Shown here in pieces: positions 1-7,549 of a stretch of DNA of 59,268 bases. The stretch is from Lutacidiplasma sp049802875. GTDB lineage: Archaea > Thermoplasmatota > Thermoplasmata > Lutacidiplasmatales > UBA184. The position numbers and the translations under genes were made by a program. The notes under the pieces were generated by a model. That model saw nothing but the letters and a program-made list of their open reading frames with translations. It was not told the DNA's origin and made no database searches. Numbering within the stretch: the first letter of the stretch is position 1; the number at the start of each line of letters is the position of its first letter. The stretch lies in the NCBI GenBank assembly GCA_049802875.1, contig JBARNH010000016.1, positions 1 to 59,268 of the forward strand. The letters are read 5' to 3'.

Positions 1-593
1 CCCCCGACGCCGCCGGACCCGAGGACCCGCCCGAGGAGCCCGACCTCACGGCCCGTCACCCCGTGGTCGTGGGCCCGCTCGAGGAAGCGGCCGAACTCCT
101 CGGGGGCCATCCCCGGCGGCGGTTCGGCGAGCACGCGGAGCGCCCCGGGCGAGAGCAATACGAGCAAGAGGTCCTGTTCGGTGAGCTCTCCCGCGAGTTC
201 CTGAGCGGCCCCGACGACCGTGGCGGCGAGCGGCTCTCCGGGCCATCCCTGCGGAACGTCGAGGCCGCGGAACGGGAGGTCCGAGAGGACCGGATCGGGG
301 CCCGCGAGAAACCCCTGGGTGAGTCGGTTCCCGACCGCGTGCAGGACGCCGAGCGCCATCGAGTTCGCCGCGTTCCCGAACGCAAGGAACGCGATCTCCC
401 GGTACCGCCCCTCCGGCACGAACCGGTTCCCGAGGCGGAGCGTACCGGACTCCCGACGTACCGCGAGCCGGACCGCGTGGTAGGCGTCGGCGGCCGTCAC
501 GGCGGCCCGGAACGCGAGCGAATGGATGGGGTCGGGGCCCTTCGGGTCCGGTTCGCCCGGAGGGAACGGCTCCCACGGAAACTGTCCGATCAC
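1..593 (-). CDS. glycerate 2-kinase-like protein (N-terminal part, runs off window)
   Basis: Partial gene open to the left edge. The 197 visible residues resemble the N-terminal half of the glycerate kinase family (DUF4147/MOFRL), which phosphorylates glycerate to 2-phosphoglycerate. The visible cues are an FGNAANSMA segment where the family has a GKA..MA segment, and a QDLLLVLLSPGALRVL stretch where the family normally has a glycine-rich LLSGGxSALL loop. Both are altered, so this may be a divergent or inactive paralog. The GTG start at 593-591 is the only canonical start after an in-frame stop just upstream. It lies downstream of, and on the same strand as, the two flavoprotein genes, and may be the last gene of their operon. 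The family call is from pattern recognition only. Confidence 0.6.
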   Translation of the reverse strand, partial: MIGQFPWEPFPPGEPDPKGPDPIHSLAFRAAVTAADAYHAVRLAVRRESGTLRLGNRFVPEGRYREIAFLAFGNAANSMALGVLHAVGNRLTQGFLAGPDPVLSDLPFRGLDVPQGWPGEPLAATVVGAAQELAGELTEQDLLLVLLSPGALRVLAEPPPGMAPEEFGRFLERAHDHGVTGREVGLLGRVLGSGGVG

Positions 594-652
594 CGAGAGA
601 CCGAGCGGGGGTCCGATTCAATACGATAGCGGAGCCCACCCCGGGGCCTCGC

Positions 653-1819
653 TCACCCGAGCTGGAGTCGCTCGACCGACGCCGGTCGTTCGGAAGTGAG
701 GAACCGGGCCGGGGAGAACGCCGCCGGGTCGAGGTCGACCGGCTCCCCGAGCACGGCGCGCGCGACGCGACGCGACGCCGCCGGTGCGAGCATGAACCCG
801 TGGCCGCCGAACCCGTTCGCGTGGACGAACCCTCGGAGCCGCGGGTCCTCGCCGATGACCGGGAACCCGTCCGGAGTGTCGTCGTAGAATCCCGACCAGG
901 CCCGCAAGACCCCGACGGCGCCGAGCCGCGGGACGAGCCGCACGAGCGCGCGGGACATCTCCTTGAGGAATCGCGGGGAACTCGGCATGCCGCCCTCGAT
1001 CCCCGAGCCGTTGCGGAGCGTGAGCCCTCCGACGAGCTCGCCGCGCATCGTCTGGCTGAAGTAGAGGCCGTCCGACGCGCGGACGACCATCGGGTCGAGG
1101 AACGGTTTGAGCGGCTCGGTGGCGAGGATCTCGTGGCGGGTCGCGACGTTGACGACGGCGAGTCCCGCCCGTCGGGAGAACTCGGCCGACCATCCTCCCC
1201 CCGCGTTCACGATGGCCGTCGTCGCGATGCGCCCGCGGGAGGTCCGGAGCGCGACGACCCGTCCATCCGTGGATTCCACCCCCAGCGCCTCGACCCCCAA
1301 CGCGACCTCGACGCCGAGCGCGCGGGCCGCTTCGTACACTCCCCACACCGCGGGGAACGGGTAGAGCGTCCCGTCCGTGGCGAGGTACGTTCCGCCGACC
1401 ACGGCATCGGGAGCGATCCCGTCCACGAGGCGCGCCACGGCGTCGGGGCCGAGCACCTTCGACGGCAATCCCTCGGAGACCACCAGGTCGTGGACCACCC
1501 TCAGCCGGGCGAGCTCCGCGTCGGTGTCGGCGAGAAAGAGATACCCGGACTGGCGGAACCAGACGTTGTAGCCGAACTCTCGCCCGAACCGACGGTACTC
1601 GTCGACGGACTCCCGCGCGAGTCGTACGGTCGCCCGCGTCTCCCACTGTTGCCGAACGCCCCCACCGTTCCGGCCCGAGGCGCCGCTCGAGAGAAAGCCG
1701 CGGTCGACCACGAGCACGGGGCCCGCGCCGGCCCGGGCGAGATGGACCGCCGTGTAGAGGCCGACGATCCCCGCCCCGACGACCACGACGCGGTAGGTCG
1801 AGCGCGATGGGTCGGTCAC
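653..1819 (-). CDS. FAD-dependent oxidoreductase, DAO family (sarcosine oxidase beta-like)
   Basis: A 388-residue flavoprotein of the D-amino-acid oxidase fold, the catalytic subunit type of heteromeric sarcosine, glycine, proline or opine dehydrogenases. A Rossmann GAGIVG motif lies at residues 15-20, followed by SGRNGGGVRQQW, typical of the SoxB/ThiO group, and GFGGHGFMLAP near the C-terminus that closes the FAD site. The GTG start overlaps the stop of the upstream gene as GTGA, so the two are translationally coupled. This coupling to a ferredoxin/FAD/BFD partner argues for a dehydrogenase passing electrons through FeS centres rather than a simple oxidase. The substrate (sarcosine, glycine, proline or an opine) cannot be read from the sequence. 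Confidence 0.85.
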   Translation of the reverse strand: MTDPSRSTYRVVVVGAGIVGLYTAVHLARAGAGPVLVVDRGFLSSGASGRNGGGVRQQWETRATVRLARESVDEYRRFGREFGYNVWFRQSGYLFLADTDAELARLRVVHDLVVSEGLPSKVLGPDAVARLVDGIAPDAVVGGTYLATDGTLYPFPAVWGVYEAARALGVEVALGVEALGVESTDGRVVALRTSRGRIATTAIVNAGGGWSAEFSRRAGLAVVNVATRHEILATEPLKPFLDPMVVRASDGLYFSQTMRGELVGGLTLRNGSGIEGGMPSSPRFLKEMSRALVRLVPRLGAVGVLRAWSGFYDDTPDGFPVIGEDPRLRGFVHANGFGGHGFMLAPAASRRVARAVLGEPVDLDPAAFSPARFLTSERPASVERLQLG

Positions 1820-3483
1820 GGACCCTCGGCGGGTGGCGTGAGATCTTCGAGCGCCGCGAACGCCGCGAGCGGCGTCGGTACGACCGGCGGTCGCTGCGTG
1901 ATGTAGCCGACCTCGGGCGGGGGACGGCCCTCGAGCATGGAGAGGACCAGGAGCGCGTCCGGGAGACAGTAACGGCCTTGGCAGACGCCGGTACCGAGCC
2001 CCGAGTACCGCTTCACGACCTCGATCCCCCGATATCCGCGCGCCACCGCGTCCTCGACCTCGTCCAAGAGCACGTCCTCGCAGGGACACGCGACCCATCG
2101 ACCCGAACGGGGTTCGCGCCAGAGCTCCCGATAGTATCCTTCGAGCTCGCCGACGCCGTCCGTCGGCACCCGGGGCGATGCGCCGTCGGCGCTCCCCGGC
2201 CTCCCGGAGACCGCGTCGGCGGCCCGCTCGGCGCTCGCGACGGTCCCTTCGGGAAGCACCCCGGCGGCGGCCCCGACGGCGAACACCCCCGGAACCGTCG
2301 TCTCCCCCGAGGGCGAAAGGACCGGGTAGTAGCCCCCCGGTAGAGGGTGCCACTCGGTCCGTGCGCCGACTTGGAAGAACAGTTGGGGGGTCGGCAGCCG
2401 CCGGTGGGCGAGAACGACGGCGTCGCAGGCGACGGCGAAGCGCGTGCCGGTGCCCCGTGCGCGGAGATACAGGGTGTGCACGCGGGAGCGACCGGTCGCG
2501 CGTAGGACAAGGGAGCGCGGGTAGAGCGGTACTCCCTCCTCCGAGGCCCAACGCACGACCGCGGGATCGATCGCACCGGGAGCGACGACGGCGGCGACGT
2601 GCCCGCCGAGGCGCGAAAGCACTTCCCCCGCCCGTTCGCCACCGCCCACCACGACGGCGCGGTCGAACGGAGGGCGGCCGTCACCGTCGAGCAGGCCCAA
2701 CGCTCCGTCGGCGGTGAGCACCCCCGGGCGGTCGTTCCCGCCGAAGAGAAGGGACGCATCGTAACCGCCGGTCGCGACGACCACCGCGCGGGCCCGGACC
2801 TCTACACCCCGCGCAGGCTCCTCAAAACCGAGGAGGGTGAACCGTTCCGTTCCCTCGCCTCGCGGGGGTGGCAGAAAAGTGACGGTGGTGCACGCCGCGA
2901 GGTCGGCCCCGTCCACGGGCGCCGGGGCGAGCTGCCGGTCGAGGACCAGCGGGTGGACCCCGGCGGCGATCAATCGCGCCGCGACGGCCCGTCCGCTCGC
3001 TCCGCCTCCGACGATCGCGACCTCGACGGTCCGTCGGACGGGCGGGCGACTCGGTGCCGTGGAGGCGGAGAGGTCCGGCACCGCACCGTACCCGGCGAGG
3101 CGACGGACGACCCGATGGTAGGTGGTGGTCGCCCACGCGGGCCGGCGGAAGCCGCGGAGCGTGTCGATCCCCGACGGGAACAGGAAGTCGAGCGCTCCCA
3201 GCAGGTCGAATCGCGGAGAGGGCCAGGAGTTCTCGGTCGCGACCACGTCGCCGTCGGACGGGAGATACCGACACGCGCGGACGTTGGGCCGCCCGTTCAC
3301 GCGCAGCAAGCAGCCGGTACAGTATCCGACGGCGCACAGGGGCGCCCGAGGTCGATGATACCGGATCGATCGTTGCAGGATGGGGAGGCCGTTCCGCGCG
3401 AGCGCCCCGAGCAGGCTCTCCCCCGGACGGACGGACCGCGACCTCCCGTTGAAGAGCACGTGACGTTCGGGAGCGCCGGCCAT
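1816..3483 (-). CDS. FeS-flavoprotein subunit: 2Fe-2S + FAD/NAD + BFD domains (SoxA/HcnAB-like)
   Basis: A 555-residue composite redox subunit. Residues 1-80 form a Fer2_4-type 2Fe-2S domain with Cys50, 55, 58 and 71. A pyridine-nucleotide-disulfide-type FAD domain follows, with GGGASG at about 159-164 and VVATGGYDAS. A C-terminal BFD-like 2Fe-2S domain has Cys466, 468, 501 and 506. This order matches fused HcnA/HcnB or octopine/sarcosine dehydrogenase alpha subunits. It is the partner of the DAO-type subunit downstream (GTGA overlap). The ATG at 3483 lies about 30 nt after an A/T-rich TATA-like element (3513-3522), which suggests a leaderless or nearly leaderless transcript. Its role is probably electron transfer from an amine or amino-acid dehydrogenase. 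Confidence 0.85.
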   Translation of the reverse strand: MAGAPERHVLFNGRSRSVRPGESLLGALARNGLPILQRSIRYHRPRAPLCAVGYCTGCLLRVNGRPNVRACRYLPSDGDVVATENSWPSPRFDLLGALDFLFPSGIDTLRGFRRPAWATTTYHRVVRRLAGYGAVPDLSASTAPSRPPVRRTVEVAIVGGGASGRAVAARLIAAGVHPLVLDRQLAPAPVDGADLAACTTVTFLPPPRGEGTERFTLLGFEEPARGVEVRARAVVVATGGYDASLLFGGNDRPGVLTADGALGLLDGDGRPPFDRAVVVGGGERAGEVLSRLGGHVAAVVAPGAIDPAVVRWASEEGVPLYPRSLVLRATGRSRVHTLYLRARGTGTRFAVACDAVVLAHRRLPTPQLFFQVGARTEWHPLPGGYYPVLSPSGETTVPGVFAVGAAAGVLPEGTVASAERAADAVSGRPGSADGASPRVPTDGVGELEGYYRELWREPRSGRWVACPCEDVLLDEVEDAVARGYRGIEVVKRYSGLGTGVCQGRYCLPDALLVLSMLEGRPPPEVGYITQRPPVVPTPLAAFAALEDLTPPAEGP

Positions 3484-3512
3484 CGAGCGAACCGGCGGTC
3501 ACCCTCGCCCCG

Positions 3513-3522
3513 GCTATTTAGA
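3513..3522 (-). promoter_or_regulatory. TATA element of the SoxA/B-like operon
   Basis: Read on the minus strand the element is CTAAATAG, centred about 34 nt upstream of the ATG at 3483. It lies in the 142-nt divergent gap shared with the AbrB-PhoU gene. Confidence 0.5.
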
Positions 3523-3588
3523 ATCGATGAAGGTCCGGGCGTCGGAAGTCGCTATGGTCTCCGTCGGACGGTCCGGCGTTGGGCGGTG

Positions 3589-3598
3589 GCTATATAGA
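3589..3598 (+). promoter_or_regulatory. TATA box of the AbrB-PhoU gene
   Basis: CTATATAGAT is centred about 32 nt before the ATG at 3626, giving at most a few nucleotides of leader. This is a clear archaeal TATA box and fixes the start choice. Confidence 0.7.
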
Positions 3599-3625
3599 TA
3601 GGTCGAACTCCGGCAGGCTACCTTC

Positions 3626-4711
3626 ATGCGGAGCACCGGTGGTTTTCACGGGCGTCGCATCCAGAAGACCGGCGGGTCGACGTTCATCATCTCCCTCCCG
3701 AAGAACTGGGTCGTCTCCCGCGGGCTCGGCGCGGGCGACACGCTGTTCTTCACTCCGCGCGCCGATGGCTCGCTCACGGTCTTTGCCGAATCGGGCGGCT
3801 CCTCGGAGACGGAGCGGCGGGTCGTGGACGTCTCGAACGAACTCGAGATCGAGCACCTCTTTCGGCGTCTCATCGCGGAGTACATCGCCGGATACCCACT
3901 CCTCGAGATCCGCACGCCGTCCCGAATGAGCGCCGCGACGCGCGAGGTCATCCGCAACTTCGCCCAACGGATGATCGGTCCCGAGATCCTCGAGGAAACC
4001 GCCGAGTCGGTCATCCTCCAGGACGTCGTCGGCCAGAACCCGCTCCCGATCCCCTCGGTCATTCGACGCATGCATCAGATGGTGCGGGCGATGCAGACCG
4101 ACGCGATGGCGGCGTTCCGCGCGCGCGATACGTCGATCGCTCGTGACGTCATCGAGCGCGACTGGGAGGTCGACCGACTGCACTGGTTCCTCGAGAAACA
4201 GGTCACGAGCGCGCTGCGCGACGCCCGGATCCTCGTGAGCCTCGACCTCACGCTCCCGGAGTGCTCGACGTACCTGCTCGCCTCCCGGGTCCTCGAGCGG
4301 ATCGCCGACCACGCGGTCCGGATCGCCGAGACCGTCACGATCCTCGGGAAGGAACGGACCCCGGATCGGTTGATCGCCGAGCTCGACCGGATGGCGAGCG
4401 CGGCCGCGACCGCACTCGCGGACGCCCTGGACAGCCTCGACTCGCGGGACATCGCGAAGGCGAACGCGGTCATCGACGCGGCGAAGCGGATCACCCGCGA
4501 ACGGGACCACGTTCTCCATGAGCTGGTCAGCAAGCGCGGACGTCTCGCGGTCGGGCTGGCGTACGTCCTCGAGAGCCTCGAGCGCAGTGCGTTCTATGCG
4601 AGCGACCTCGCCGAGATCGCGATCAACCGAGCGGTCGAATCCCCGGCCCGCGTCGACGAACCGGCGCACCCCGCCTCGGCGAAGGTCCCCGTGGTGAACG
4701 CGCGCGCGTAA
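3626..4711 (+). CDS. AbrB-PhoU phosphate uptake regulator
   Basis: A 361-residue protein with an N-terminal AbrB/SpoVT-like DNA-binding swapped hairpin (about residues 8-50, with IQKTGGSTFIISLPKNWV, typical of archaeal versions). Two PhoU-like three-helix bundles follow (about 110-210 and 220-325), containing the E/D-rich HAVRIAE and YASDLAEIAINR segments that bind metal clusters in PhoU. This architecture is common in archaea and is thought to control phosphate transport. It lies about 43 kb from the pst operon in this window, which has its own PhoU, so it is probably the DNA-binding regulator of that regulon; this is inference. It converges with the iron-ADH-like gene. Confidence 0.92.
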   Translation: MRSTGGFHGRRIQKTGGSTFIISLPKNWVVSRGLGAGDTLFFTPRADGSLTVFAESGGSSETERRVVDVSNELEIEHLFRRLIAEYIAGYPLLEIRTPSRMSAATREVIRNFAQRMIGPEILEETAESVILQDVVGQNPLPIPSVIRRMHQMVRAMQTDAMAAFRARDTSIARDVIERDWEVDRLHWFLEKQVTSALRDARILVSLDLTLPECSTYLLASRVLERIADHAVRIAETVTILGKERTPDRLIAELDRMASAAATALADALDSLDSRDIAKANAVIDAAKRITRERDHVLHELVSKRGRLAVGLAYVLESLERSAFYASDLAEIAINRAVESPARVDEPAHPASAKVPVVNARA

Positions 4712-4746
4712 ACGGCGGAGTTCGTCCGGGGCCCGGCGGCCTCCCG

Positions 4747-5907
4747 TCATCCCGGGCGGGGGCCCTCGGAAAGTCCGAGTACCGCGTCCACGAGCGCCCC
4801 AACGTCCGAGCCCGTCGGGATGCGGGGGTTCGCGAGCACGGCGGGGGAGCGCAAGGTGTGCGCGACGATCGCCTCGCGCGACGCCTCCACTCGGTCGACG
4901 GAGACTCCCGCCGCTCGCAGGGTCGCGGGCAAGCGCGACAGTTCGCCCAGTCGGCGCAGCCGCGTCGGCAGCGGGGCCCGACCGCTCTCGTCCGGCGAAC
5001 TGACGGCCGTCGAGAGCACCTCGATTCGGTCCCGGGCCGATGGGTGGTCGAACTCCGCGACCCCCGGGAGCACGATTCCTAAGAGGCGACCGTACGAGAG
5101 ACCGGTCGGCTCAAGGAGCGCGCGAGCGAGGGCGTGGGCCACGCCCCGTTGGGAATTCGAGGCGGCGAGTCCCGCGGCGGTGGCCGCGTAGTGGAGCGCG
5201 GCCTTCGCGTCGGGGTCGTCGCTCCATCGGATGGCGTGCGGAAGCCGCCGCACGACGGTCGCGGCCGCGTCGAGAGCCAACGCGTCCGAGAACGGGTTCG
5301 ACCAAGCCGATACGTACGCCTCGAATGCGAGACCCAGCGTCTCGAACGCGCCGTCCACGATCTGGTCCGCTACGAGGCCCGCCGCGAGCCCCGCGTCGAT
5401 CAGGGCCCAATCGGGGACCAGGGCGCGGTGCGCGATCTCGATCGGGCCCCCATCGACCCCGAACAGGTCGGCCGTCCAGCTCGCCTCCGCGCCGCTCCCG
5501 CTCGTGGTCGGGAGGGCGACGAGGCGCACGTGGGGCGGGTCCGGAAACTCGTGCACCGGGGTGACCCGATCGATCGGGAGCTCGGGCCGCTCCGCCGCGA
5601 GGCGCGCTGCCTTGGCGGCGTCGATCGTCCGGCCCCCTCCCAACACGATGACCCAGTCGGGCGCTCTCGTGGCGATCTGTTCCTTCAACCGGCGTACGTT
5701 CCCGATCTCGTCCGGGTGCTCGAGGTCCCCGACGACCTCCACATTGGTCTCGGATTTCCCGAGCTCCTCGACGACCCGACGCTCGCCGCCCCGGCGGCCG
5801 ACCTCCGGGTCGACGACGAGGAGCACCCGGCGGGCCCCGAGGCCGCTCAACTGCTCGATCGCCCCCGGGCCCCACGCGATCCGCGGCCCGGTGAAGAATC
5901 CGGTCAT
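4747..5907 (-). CDS. iron-containing-ADH-fold protein with degenerate metal site
   Basis: A 386-residue protein of the Fe-ADH/glycerol dehydrogenase superfamily. The nucleotide-binding GGGRTIDAAK (about 90-99) and PTTSGSGAE (133-141) motifs are intact. The four metal ligands of the family (D-x3-H, then two His 14 residues apart) are replaced at three places: Glu189, Leu193 and Tyr272, with only His258 kept. It therefore probably does not bind Fe or Zn in the usual way. It follows the Fur-like gene by 28 nt on the same strand, which suggests one transcript. It might be a maleylacetate-reductase-like metal-independent enzyme, some of which also lack these ligands, or a non-catalytic protein. 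Substrate unknown. Confidence 0.85.
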   Translation of the reverse strand: MTGFFTGPRIAWGPGAIEQLSGLGARRVLLVVDPEVGRRGGERRVVEELGKSETNVEVVGDLEHPDEIGNVRRLKEQIATRAPDWVIVLGGGRTIDAAKAARLAAERPELPIDRVTPVHEFPDPPHVRLVALPTTSGSGAEASWTADLFGVDGGPIEIAHRALVPDWALIDAGLAAGLVADQIVDGAFETLGLAFEAYVSAWSNPFSDALALDAAATVVRRLPHAIRWSDDPDAKAALHYAATAAGLAASNSQRGVAHALARALLEPTGLSYGRLLGIVLPGVAEFDHPSARDRIEVLSTAVSSPDESGRAPLPTRLRRLGELSRLPATLRAAGVSVDRVEASREAIVAHTLRSPAVLANPRIPTGSDVGALVDAVLGLSEGPRPG

Positions 5908-5935
5908 CGTTCCGGGGTCGACGCCGTGGCGCCGC

Positions 5936-6235
5936 TCACGACGGCGGGCCTTCGCGACAGCGGCGGCACGCGCCCGTCGCGGAGAAGGCGACCCCGTCCA
6001 CGCTCCAGCCGTCCGGGTGGCGCGTCGCGAGTTCCGTCAGCAGGTGGCGGTCGAGCTCCGTCAGTTCGAGGGTCTGGATCCGACCGCAGTTCCGACAGAC
6101 GATGTGCGCGTGAGGGTCCTCCCCGAGGTCGACCCGGACCACGCGCTCGGTCACCCGGGGCATCGACGTTGCGCGGACCGAGCGACGGGGAGCGGGACGG
6201 CGCCGAGGCGTCACCGCGCGACGAGCGCGAACCAT
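5936..6235 (-). CDS. Fur-like metal-binding domain protein lacking the DNA-binding domain
   Basis: A 99-residue protein matching only the C-terminal dimerisation and metal-binding half of Fur/Zur/PerR regulators: PHAHIVCRNCG with Cys47 and Cys50 preceded by an HxH, and a second CxxC at Cys90 and Cys93 (a structural zinc site). The usual N-terminal winged helix of about 80 residues is absent, replaced by about 25 Arg/Pro-rich residues. The start at 6235 is supported by a TATA box 25 nt upstream, so the short form is probably the complete gene. It leads an apparent operon with the metal-ligand-depleted ADH-like gene. It may bind metal or nucleic acid through its basic tail, or modulate a full-length Fur; inference only. 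Confidence 0.75.
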   Translation of the reverse strand: MVRARRAVTPRRRPAPRRSVRATSMPRVTERVVRVDLGEDPHAHIVCRNCGRIQTLELTELDRHLLTELATRHPDGWSVDGVAFSATGACRRCREGPPS

Positions 6236-6256
6236 GGACCGGTCGACCGCTGCTTC

Positions 6257-6264
6257 GTATATAG
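6257..6264 (-). promoter_or_regulatory. TATA box of the Fur-like/ADH-like operon
   Basis: CTATATAC on the minus strand is centred about 25 nt before the ATG at 6235. It implies a leaderless transcript and fixes the short N-terminus of the Fur-like protein. Confidence 0.75.
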
Positions 6265-6304
6265 GTGAACGGGCGGGAACGGGCGGTTCGAAGCGCCGAG
6301 ACTC

Positions 6305-6793
6305 CTAGACCGGTGCCCCGCAGGATTCGCATTTGGCCGCGGTCGGCGAGCTCAGGTGCCCGCAGTACACGCACGGGACCGGCGGCCGTCCGGCGCCGAC
6401 GGTCGGAGCTCCCTGAGACTCGAGCGCTTCGGGCGGTGCGGGGGGCGCGTGGGCTCGCGCTTCGTTGATCGCGGCGGCCCATGCCGGTGCGTCCTCGCAT
6501 CGGAAGAACACGTGCCGATGCAACAGCTCCACCGCGAGCACCGTTCCGTGCGGACGTTACTCGACGGCGGCGTTCCGACACCGCCAGAGCGGAATTCGGA
6601 GTTCTCCGGGTTCCACGACGGGAGGTCCGGGCGGAGCTCCGGTCGTCGCCGGGGGAGGGCGGCGAGCGATCGGTCCCTCGAAGATCATCGCCCGGTTGGT
6701 CACGGTGAGTTGACCCGGGCGTGGGCCGGGGGGACCGACCCAGGTGACCGCTCCGGCACGTACGACGGTCTCTCCCGGCTTGAGTGTCGGCAT
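6305..6793 (-). pseudogene. PH/GRAM-like domain plus zinc-ribbon protein interrupted by an in-frame TAA
   Basis: One reading frame of 163 codons is split by a single TAA at 6557-6559. The upstream part (6793-6557) starts with ATG and reads like the first strands of a PH/GRAM-type domain (GETVVRAGAVTWVG, QLTVTNRAMIFEG). The same frame after the stop continues the fold (VLAVELLHRHVFFRCEDAPAWAAAI, with the terminal helix). It ends in a zinc ribbon with CVYC and CESC. No frameshift is present. It may be a recent nonsense mutation, a sequencing error, or a gene still expressed as two pieces. Function unknown. An A-rich stretch about 27 nt before the ATG could be its promoter. Confidence 0.6.
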
Positions 6794-6868
6794 CTCCCCG
6801 TCGCCACGGAAGGCTCGTTTTTGCTCTTTGCGTTGACCCGACCGTTGTCGCGACCGATTTGGGACGAC

Positions 6869-6876
6869 CCAAATAC
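6869..6876 (+). promoter_or_regulatory. TATA element of structured RNA copy 1
   Basis: CCAAATAC ends exactly 21 nt before the first paired base of the RNA at 6898. The same octamer at the same distance precedes copy 2 at 16100-16107. Confidence 0.65.
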
Positions 6877-6897
6877 CTCCGATGTCTGACGTGCCTT

Positions 6898-6973
6898 GGC
6901 TGTGGGGTCAGCCGCCGTTCGCTCGTCGCGGACGGAAACCGCAGCGCGCTGCCGATGACCCCTGAGAGGCAGC
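6898..6973 (+). ncRNA. structured RNA element, copy 1 (unrecognised family)
   Basis: A 76-nt element near-identical in architecture to 16129-16205. Hairpin 1 is GGCT-GTGGGGTC-AGCC. Hairpin 2 is CCGTTCGC/GCGGACGG. A conserved single-stranded AAACCGCAG follows, then hairpin 3, GCTGCC/GGCAGC, with the 14-nt loop GATGACCCCTGAGA. The loops of hairpins 1 and 3 are complementary (GGGGTC with GACCCC), so a kissing interaction is likely. Hairpin 2 differs in sequence between copies but keeps pairing, which is covariation evidence for RNA. CTGTGG in hairpin 1 can alternatively pair with CCGCAG, so two exclusive folds are possible. No T-run follows, so it may be the leader of the universal stress protein gene at 7068. 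It matches no riboswitch that I can name. Confidence 0.7.
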
Positions 6974-6977
6974 AATC

Positions 6978-7061
6978 GTGGCCCAGCACTCCGGTTCCAG
7001 ACCTCAAGAGCGGCCCGAAGAATCGGGAGAGAACGCCGAGTGGAATCTCCCGCGTGGCTGA
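6978..7061 (+). CDS. possible 27-codon leader ORF
   Basis: A GTG four nucleotides after hairpin 3 opens a 27-codon frame that ends with TGA six nucleotides before the ATG of the universal stress gene. In the second RNA copy a GTG also sits four nucleotides after the hairpin and opens a long frame. The peptide sequences are unrelated. Coding status is uncertain. Confidence 0.2.
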   Translation: MAQHSGSRPQERPEESGENAEWNLPRG

Positions 7062-7067
7062 GCCTCC

Positions 7068-7520
7068 ATGACGAACGATGGAACATCGGGCGCCCTTCCT
7101 TCTCGAGTTCAACGGATCGTGGTCGCGTACGACGGTTCCGAATCCTCTGTGCGCGCGGCCCAGTTCGCGCTGAGATTCATGGGCGGGGAGGGAACGGAGA
7201 TATGGATCGTTCACGCCACCGACCCTCCTCGAACGGTCGCGGAACCCCGGACCGATGAGGAGCAGGGCTCGGAGTCGACGGCGATCGAGCAGAGCTTACG
7301 CGCCATCCAGTCCGTCGCCGACCCCTCCGGAGACCGGGTGCACGTTTGGGTGAGGGAAGGGAGAGCGGCGACGGTCGTCCTGGAGGCCGCGGCCGAAGTG
7401 CGGGCCGACCTCATCGTGGTGGGGACCCGCGGGTTGCGGGGAGCCAGCCGACTCCTGTTGGGTTCGGTCTCGACGGCGGTTCTTACCCATTCCACGCGCC
7501 CGGTGACCGTCGTACCCTGA
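7068..7520 (+). CDS. universal stress protein (UspA family)
   Basis: A 150-residue single-domain Usp. It begins with a 14-residue tail, then RIVVAYDGSESSVRAAQFA, the first strand with the ATP-binding Asp. Near the C-terminus it has the GTRG-x9-GS nucleotide-binding motif (GTRGLRGASRLLLGSVS). Proteins of this type bind ATP and respond to stress or starvation in the cytosol. The gene sits about 95 nt downstream of structured RNA copy 1, with no other promoter seen in between, so the RNA may form its 5' leader. It converges with the membrane-complex operon, leaving 29 nt between them. Confidence 0.93.
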   Translation: MTNDGTSGALPSRVQRIVVAYDGSESSVRAAQFALRFMGGEGTEIWIVHATDPPRTVAEPRTDEEQGSESTAIEQSLRAIQSVADPSGDRVHVWVREGRAATVVLEAAAEVRADLIVVGTRGLRGASRLLLGSVSTAVLTHSTRPVTVVP

Positions 7521-7549
7521 CGTATTCGGGCCGACCGCGCGCCCGTGGT

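Noticed and set aside
6557..6559. Recoding of the in-frame stop to pyrrolysine or selenocysteine
   Set aside because: The codon is TAA; these systems use TAG or TGA, and no supporting stem-loop is seen.
6898..6973. Fluoride riboswitch or C/D-box RNA as identity of the structured element
   Set aside because: The hairpin/pseudoknot layout is similar to the fluoride switch, but its conserved loop bases are absent and no fluoride gene is nearby; the D box is not conserved in copy 2.
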